The notes under the pieces were generated by a model. That model was not told the DNA's origin and did no database searches. It saw only the letters and a list, made by a program, of their open reading frames with translations. Both the position numbers and the translations under genes were made by a program. Positions 61,275 to 64,000 of a stretch of DNA of 64,000 nucleotides are shown piece by piece. The DNA comes from Nocardioides panacisoli (GTDB lineage: Bacteria; Actinomycetota; Actinomycetes; Propionibacteriales; Nocardioidaceae), in the NCBI RefSeq assembly GCF_019448235.1, contig NZ_CP080409.1:3348001-3412000 (forward strand). Reading direction: 5' to 3'. Each line of letters starts with the position of its first letter. Within the stretch, counting starts at the first letter, position 1.

Positions 61275-61593
61275 TCAGCCGACGTCGACCGGCCGCAGGG
61301 GTGGATGGCCACCTCGCCGGCGAGCAGGGGCTCGGCCGCGGCGAACGCTTCGGCGAGGTGCGGCGAGGTGCGGCGAGGTGCGGCGAGGACATGTGCGCGT
61401 CCAGCGCCGCCTGGTCCCGGTAGCGCTCGGCCATGAGGAAGGTGCCCGGCGCCGAGGCGGACTCGTACAGGTCGTAGGACACGACGCCCGCCTCGTGGCG
61501 GGTGGCCGCGATGAGGGTGCCGAGCGCGGAGCGCGCCTCGTCGACGGCCTCGGGCTTGACGGGGATGGTGGCCACGACGTGGATCTCGCTCAT
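61275..61593 (-). pseudogene. Frameshifted antibiotic biosynthesis monooxygenase (ABM) domain protein
   Basis: The first ~75 codons give a normal ABM-fold protein (HVVATIPVKPEAVDEARSAL, GVVSYDLYESASAPGTFLMA, DQAALDAHMSSPHLA). At 61351-61388 a 10-bp unit (CGGCGAGGTG) is present three times plus a partial copy. With one unit the frame would continue to SPHLAEAFAAAEPLLAGEVA, the expected family ending; two extra units add 20 bp and shift it. A second 1-base shift is needed to reach the expected PVDVG stop at 61275. So the gene is broken, or variable through the repeat. Start ATG 61593 with GAGAGGA upstream. Confidence 0.7.
61351..61388. repeat. 10-bp tandem repeat causing the ABM frameshift
   Basis: CGGCGAGGTG at 61351, 61361 and 61371, then CGGCGAGG at 61381. 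Because the unit is not a multiple of three, gain or loss of copies changes the reading frame. One copy or four would keep the ABM frame across this point. Confidence 0.9.
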
Positions 61594-61676
61594 GGATCAG
61601 GTCCTCTCGGTCGGGAGACCGCTGTAGGACCGACCAACTCAACGGCGCGAGGATCCCGTCGTGCCCGTCGGCGAGC

Positions 61677-61682
61677 TAGCGT
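61677..61682 (+). promoter_or_regulatory. -10 box (TAGCGT) for a leaderless start
   Basis: TAGCGT, the same hexamer as before the tetR gene at 4165, ends seven bases before the GTG at 61690. No ribosome site is visible in the gap TCCCAAT. Confidence 0.5.
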
Positions 61683-61689
61683 TCCCAAT

Positions 61690-62472
61690 GTGACGTTGAA
61701 CCACGTGAGGCGAGGGAGCGGCAGCCCGCTGTTGCTGGTGCACGGCCTGGGCGCTGGGTGGCGATCGTGGTCCCCGATCCTCGACGAACTGGCCGAGAGC
61801 CGTGAGGTGATCGCCGTCGATTTACCGGGGTTCGGCGAGACGCCGTCGCTGACCGGCGAGGTCTCGATCGCCACCCTGACCGATTCCGTCGCGGACTTCA
61901 TCCGCGAACAGTGCTTGGAGGGGGTCTCGACCGTCGGTCAGTCGATGGGCGGTCGGATGGTCCTCGAGCTCGCGCGGCGGGGCCTCGGCGGCGACACCGT
62001 GGCGTTGGACCCGGGCGGCTTCTGGAGCGACCGTGAGCTCACCGTCTTCGGCGCCACGCTGCGACCGTCGATCGCTGCAGTCCGAGCGCTGCGGGGCATT
62101 CTGCCGGCCCTCCTCGGCAGCTCCGTGGGTCGGACCCTGCTGCTCGCGCAGTTGTCGGCACGGCCCTGGGCGCTGTCGCGAGAGACCGTGTTGCCGGACG
62201 TGCGCGGGTTGGCCGACTCTCCCTCGACGGGCGCTGCCCTGGATGCCCTGACCAAGGGGCCCAAGCAACAGGGCGCCCCGGCCGGCACCGTCCCGGGCCG
62301 GGTCACGATCGGTTGGGGTCGCCGTGACCTGGTCACCGTGCCCCGACAGGCGGCGCGTGCGACGGACCTGTTCCCCGACGCGGAACTGCACTGGTTCGAG
62401 CGGTGCGGCCACTTCCCCCAGTGGGACGCACCGCACGAGGCGACCCGACTGATTCTCGACAACACCGACTGA
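61690..62472 (+). CDS. Alpha/beta hydrolase
   Basis: A 260-residue soluble hydrolase. The oxyanion segment is LLLVHGLGAGWRSW, the nucleophile elbow GQSMGG has Ser85, the acid is in GWGRRD (Asp213) and the base in RCGHFPQWD (His241), a complete triad in family order. Substrate (ester, lactone or C-C bond) is not predictable. The GTG at 61690 follows TAGCGT by seven bases (leaderless). Codon use is slightly less GC-rich than in neighbours. It sits between a broken ABM gene and a nitroreductase remnant, suggesting that this segment was inserted or rearranged. Confidence 0.85.
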   Translation: MTLNHVRRGSGSPLLLVHGLGAGWRSWSPILDELAESREVIAVDLPGFGETPSLTGEVSIATLTDSVADFIREQCLEGVSTVGQSMGGRMVLELARRGLGGDTVALDPGGFWSDRELTVFGATLRPSIAAVRALRGILPALLGSSVGRTLLLAQLSARPWALSRETVLPDVRGLADSPSTGAALDALTKGPKQQGAPAGTVPGRVTIGWGRRDLVTVPRQAARATDLFPDAELHWFERCGHFPQWDAPHEATRLILDNTD

Positions 62473-62616
62473 GGTCTGTTGCCGGGCCATCGCCGAGACG
62501 TCGTCCAGGGTGAGGTGCCGGTTCGGATCGAACTGTTTGGTCGATCGTCGAGACGTCAGCAAAGCCCGGAGCCCGCGTTCGGTCGTAGCCCCGGGCAAGA
62601 CGACAGCACCAGTCAT
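62473..62616 (-). pseudogene. Nitroreductase-like N-terminal remnant
   Basis: On the minus strand an ATG at 62616 opens a frame with RALLTSRRSTKQFDPNRHLT and LDDVSAMARQQ, similar in form to the N-terminus of nitroreductases (RRSxRxFdp, then a helix). After about 48 codons it meets the end of the hydrolase gene and continues only as the antisense of that gene (QTSVGVVENQSG), with no flavin domain. I read it as the 5' stub of a lost gene. The remaining gap to 62705 holds nothing I recognise. Confidence 0.4.
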
Positions 62617-62705
62617 GCCGTGATCGTGGCACGGGCGAAACGTCAGGAACGGCTGAGGGAGCCATGGCCCCACCGCACCGCTTCGAACCGGGCGCTGTCG
62701 CCGGC

Positions 62706-64000
62706 TCAGGTGTCGCGGCGTACGACCTTGCCACCCTTGGTGGTGACCTCGTCGACGAGGGTGATGCTGCGCGGCTGCCAGGGCCGGGGAAGCTCGGCGC
62801 AGGCGGCCCGGACCGCGGACTTCAGGGCGTCGGGATCGGTGCCGTCCTCGGGGACGACGTCGACCGCCACGACGGCCCCCACCAGCGGGTTGGCGCGGCC
62901 GTGGACCCGGGCGGCCCGTACCTCGGGCAGCGCCAGCACGCGCTCCTCGACCGGCAGCGGGTGCACCTTCACCCCGCCGACGTTGATCACCTCCGAGCTG
63001 CGGCCACGGAAGACGATCCGGTCGCCGGCGACCTCGACCAGGTCGCCGGTCGGCCACCACTCCTCGGCGGAACGGTCGGGCTCGCCGTAGTAGCCGAGCA
63101 TGCTCGCGCGGGAGCGCACCCACAGCTCGCCCTCGACGACCCGCAGCTGCACGGTGCCGTCGCCGTCCTCCTCCAGCAGGCTCGCCGGCAGGCCGCTGTC
63201 GCCGTCGCGCACCGAGCCGGTCGAGCCGAACTCCGAGCCTGCGTAGATGTGGGAGATGCGCGCGTCGGCGAAGGTCGCGTGGAGGTCGTCCAGGAGCTCC
63301 CCGGGCGCTGCCTCGCCGCCGAGCGTGACCTGCCGCAGCGCCGGCAGCGGACGGTCGTCGGCGCGCAGCTCGGCGAGCAGGAAGCGCCAGAACGTCGGCG
63401 TCGCGCTGATGTGGTCGACGCCGTGGTCGTGGACCAGCCCGAGCACCGCCTGCGGGCGGCGCACCGACGGCGCGACCAGCGTGGCGCCGGTGCCGAGGAC
63501 GTGGACGAGGACCTGCAGGCCGGCGTACTGCTGCGGGCCGTAGGCCAGCAGCCACACCTGGCCGGTGCCGTCGCGGGTGTCGCGCAGCCGGGCGAGCTGC
63601 CGCGTCCAGTCGTGGCGTACGCCGCGCGGCGTGCCGGTCGTGCCGGTCGTCAGCACCAGCAGCGGCCGGTCGGCCGGCGGTCCCTCGATCAGGCGGCCCT
63701 CGCGACGCAACGACGACGAGGTCCGCACGGCCACGCCCGCCTCGGCCAGGTCCTCGCGTGGCGAGACGACGACACCGTGGTCGAACGCGGCCGCCTGCCG
63801 CGCCGCCTCCCCGGCGGCGACGTCGGGGGCGTAGACGCAGGCGTCGACGCCGGTCAGTGACGCCGCGGCGAGCAGGGCCACCACCTCGGCCAGGTCGTTG
63901 GAGACGATCGCGAAGCGGTCGATGCCCTCCGCGGCCAGGCCGCGGGCCAGCGCCTCGGCCTCCGCGGCCAGCTCGGCGTAGGTCCACGTCGCGGCCTCGG
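62706..64000 (-). CDS. AMP-dependent synthetase/acyl-CoA ligase (N-terminus outside window)
   Basis: An adenylate-forming ligase that activates an acid with ATP, usually to a CoA thioester. The 431 residues present start mid-domain (TWTYAELAAEAEALARGLAA). Core motifs: LTTGTTGTPRGVRHDW (P-loop, A3), ISATPTFWRFLLAEL, SHIYAGSEFGSTGSV (A5 region), PTGDLVEV (A7), FRGRSSEVINVGGVKVHPLP (A8) and the C-terminal TTKGGKVVRRDT with the catalytic lysine (A10). About 60-90 N-terminal residues lie beyond base 64000. The substrate, fatty, aromatic or other, cannot be read from the visible part. Confidence 0.88.
   Translation of the reverse strand, partial: EAATWTYAELAAEAEALARGLAAEGIDRFAIVSNDLAEVVALLAAASLTGVDACVYAPDVAAGEAARQAAAFDHGVVVSPREDLAEAGVAVRTSSSLRREGRLIEGPPADRPLLVLTTGTTGTPRGVRHDWTRQLARLRDTRDGTGQVWLLAYGPQQYAGLQVLVHVLGTGATLVAPSVRRPQAVLGLVHDHGVDHISATPTFWRFLLAELRADDRPLPALRQVTLGGEAAPGELLDDLHATFADARISHIYAGSEFGSTGSVRDGDSGLPASLLEEDGDGTVQLRVVEGELWVRSRASMLGYYGEPDRSAEEWWPTGDLVEVAGDRIVFRGRSSEVINVGGVKVHPLPVEERVLALPEVRAARVHGRANPLVGAVVAVDVVPEDGTDPDALKSAVRAACAELPRPWQPRSITLVDEVTTKGGKVVRRDT

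Noticed and set aside
60724-61593. A 289-codon ABM-containing open frame read to 60724
   Set aside because: After about residue 75 it loses all ABM character and becomes the antisense of the FkbM methyltransferase gene; it exists only because of the repeat-induced frameshift.
61921-61945. GGTCTCGACC inside the hydrolase gene as another dispersed-element copy
   Set aside because: Only the short core matches, it encodes the conserved strand before the nucleophile elbow (VSTVGQSMGG), and the rest of the element is absent.

Overview
The window is about 70% GC, densely coded, and reads as the chromosome of a high-GC actinobacterium, most likely a Nocardioides-like member of the Nocardioidaceae. 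The support is mycothiol synthase (mshD) beside glnR, an IdeR/DtxR iron regulator with every metal ligand, a two-domain MutT1, actinobacterial citA/pdxH/serC types, 11-bp GTTCACC PHO boxes, and a cytochrome P450 CYP51 cluster collinear in content with Mycobacterium tuberculosis Rv0762c-Rv0771. Many genes start 6-7 bases after a TAnnnT -10 box, which implies leaderless mRNAs. Species-level assignment is inference.

Layout. 1-4.1 kb: serC (cut by the left edge), an acetyltransferase, a small membrane protein, citA and the divergent pdxH. 4.1-8.5 kb: a TetR repressor and a heterodimeric ABC exporter. 8.5-10.9 kb: a short leader RNA with a 12-codon uORF and a terminator, then a drug-efflux MFS pump and its MarR regulator. 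10.9-16.8 kb: a hotdog-like protein, ideR, a sirtuin/PCMT/DUF2277 group, a saccharopine dehydrogenase-like reductase and a CmpX/MscS-like membrane protein. 16.9-26.7 kb: the CYP51 cluster (TetR, CYP123-like, SDR, CYP51, 3Fe-4S ferredoxin, NTF2-like protein, aldehyde dehydrogenase, SDR, 3-hydroxyacid dehydrogenase, CMD protein) with a divergent uncharacterised 416-aa protein, then tRNA-Lys. 27-29.4 kb: tandem secreted GH16 glycanases and a cold-shock protein. 29.5-32.3 kb: the csoR-copZ-copA copper operon. 32.3-33.5 kb: an orphan Vsr/DUF559-like nuclease gene bracketed by two nearly identical long hairpins. 33.5-44.5 kb: the phosphate block (mutT1, pstSCAB plus an atypical response regulator, pit with its DUF47 partner, ppk). 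44.6-50.5 kb: two related membrane proteins (one a 1061-aa coiled-coil protein), mshD, glnR and a MoaD/ThiS-like protein. 50.5-61.2 kb: a surface-polysaccharide locus (Wzy/ligase-like protein, sugar transferase, two GT4 glycosyltransferases, a GDP-mannose epimerase-like enzyme, two Gmd-type proteins, a SAM methyltransferase, a sulfotransferase, an FkbM methyltransferase). 61.2-64 kb: a frameshifted ABM monooxygenase, an alpha/beta hydrolase, a nitroreductase remnant and an AMP-dependent ligase cut by the right edge.

How it works together. The phosphate genes form one regulon: PHO boxes precede pstS and ppk, giving high-affinity uptake (Pst), low-affinity uptake (Pit/DUF47) and polyphosphate storage. 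The CYP51 cluster looks like one long co-transcribed unit with overlapping stop/start codons, started from a leaderless promoter that overlaps a TnnAACnnGTTnnA operator. Copper, iron and efflux genes each carry their own local repressor.

Three repeat families stand out and partly rewrite proteins: (i) a GGTCGAG..GTCGAGACC element, intergenic and also inside an ABC transporter and at the CYP51 start codon; (ii) an ~81-bp triple palindrome present twice, one copy encoding the sirtuin C-terminus; (iii) a 60-bp hairpin repeated on both sides of the nuclease gene. With the leader RNA at 8.55-8.74 kb, these are the most promising undescribed items. All calls come from reading the sequence; no database search was run.
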